From contig JASAND010027786.1 of assembly GCA_030248195.1 (NCBI GenBank), positions 1-64,000 on the forward strand: DNA of 64,000 bases. Direction: 5' to 3'. The notes below the pieces were generated by a model, which searched no databases, had not been told where the DNA came from, and worked only from the letters and a program-made list of their open reading frames with translations. The position numbers and the translations under genes are program-made. Every line of letters begins with the position of its first letter. Position 1 is the first letter of the stretch. Source of the DNA: Trissonchulus latispiculum (Eukaryota > Nematoda > Enoplea > Enoplida > Ironidae). Shown here piece by piece: positions 63,230 to 64,000 of this stretch.

Positions 63230-64000
63230 TATATAGTCATGGCGGGGAAGAAAAACACACCCGAAAAGATGGGGAGAAAAACACATCCACCCAGAGAACT
63301 CAAGGTAGCAGATATAGAGACCTAGTATAGCGCAAATGAAAGCGCTATCTTTTTACAGTAAAACCATACTCATAAGGTTGGTATGGGCCAAAGCGTTCTA
63401 TTCTGACAGTGTTCCAAAGTTGACCCCTTAAAACACCTCTAAAACCTAAGAAATTTTAAATTTTGCTCTAAGCTTTTTTCTAGACACCTATAAGAAACAC
63501 TTAGCTATATAGTCTTTGGCATAGGGATATATGTGGAGGACCCCCTCTAGCATTTGGTATAGACGGCAGCCACCTACCTTTTATGCAGGCTGAGTACTGG
63601 GTGTGTTTTTTCTCCCCGCCGATTTTGGCCCCTCAGCGGGGAAAACACACCACCCAATTTTTACAAATAGTCCAATATGTATTTCTGAGCAATACTGATG
63701 TTTTTGTTTGTTTAGAAGCTCTTGTTTCGTAATTCTGATTCAAAAAATACGCACAGAGCTTCTAATAGCTCATAAATTAAGGATGAAGATTTTGCTGTAT
63801 CATCGTGCCAGGTTTCATATGTTTACAAGGCAAAATTTCAAACATTTTAAAAATGAAATTGCAATTTAACGCAAAAAACAACTTCAATACTGATAAAAAT
63901 GACATTTGCGAGTGTTTTGGTAGATTTAGAGTTGTCTGGGTGCCTTTTTTGGTGGAATATCCGATCATTTCATGGGTTCAGGAGCCTTGACGTAAAATGC
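63230..64000. mobile_element. A-tract hook element, copy 3 (AACACACC word), runs off the window
   Basis: Starts TATATAGTCATGGCGGGGA. Pairs GGGGAAGAAAAACACACC and GGGGAGAAAAACACATCC lie near 63243-63290. An inverted pair lies near 63600-63652. The internal CCAGGTTTCATATG block is shared with copies 1 and 2. If full length it would end near 64320. Confidence 0.65.

Overview
The window is from a eukaryotic nuclear genome, almost certainly an animal. Genes are split by introns with GT/AG borders, are sparse, and sit in AT-rich DNA packed with short non-autonomous transposable elements. The transporter at 3161-12671 reads most like the SV2-like proteins of arthropods, and the DM gene reads like arthropod/bilaterian Dmrt99B/DMRTA. 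An arthropod, perhaps a crustacean, is my best guess, but the species is not identified.

Five protein genes can be reconstructed. (1) A short two-zinc-finger protein resembling CENATAC/CCDC84 on the minus strand (836-1564). (2) A complete 11-exon SV2-like major-facilitator transporter on the minus strand (3161-12671, 549 aa); all exon phases agree. (3) A complete 8-exon hnRNP A/B-type RNA-binding protein on the minus strand (27533-34778, 337 aa), with two RRMs and a glycine-rich tail spread over several short exons. (4) A complete 4-exon DM-domain transcription factor with a DMA domain on the plus strand (45061-51949, 349 aa). (5) The last two coding exons of NUDT21/CFIm25 on the minus strand (56896-63003), whose 5' part lies outside the window. 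Two plus-strand non-LTR retrotransposon remnants (RNase H at 14503-15102, CR1-like 3' end at 15582-15962) are the only transposon coding sequences recognised.

The rest is mostly small elements with terminal inverted repeats (TIRs). Many have exact target-site duplications (TSDs): hAT-like with 8 bp, Tc1/mariner-like with TA, PIF/Harbinger-like with TAA or CWG, and a G-tract family with 5 bp. They fill the introns of the SV2-like, hnRNP, Dmrt and NUDT21 genes and the 34.8-39.5 kb interval, and several are nested. Long inverted repeats (foldback elements) lie at 40284-41428, 53182-55218 and 59162-59974. Tandem arrays lie inside 17176-18061 and at 60002-61741 and 61742-62190.

The most unusual pattern concerns what these elements carry inside. 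Many consist of a conserved frame plus a short word repeated many times. In at least two families the frame is shared between copies while the repeated word differs from copy to copy and is uniform within each copy. A second cross-family signal is a motif of about 46 bp (GGTATCA..GAAAGC..) shared by three otherwise different repeat families. I regard these as the best candidates for undescribed biology here; both need genome-wide comparison.
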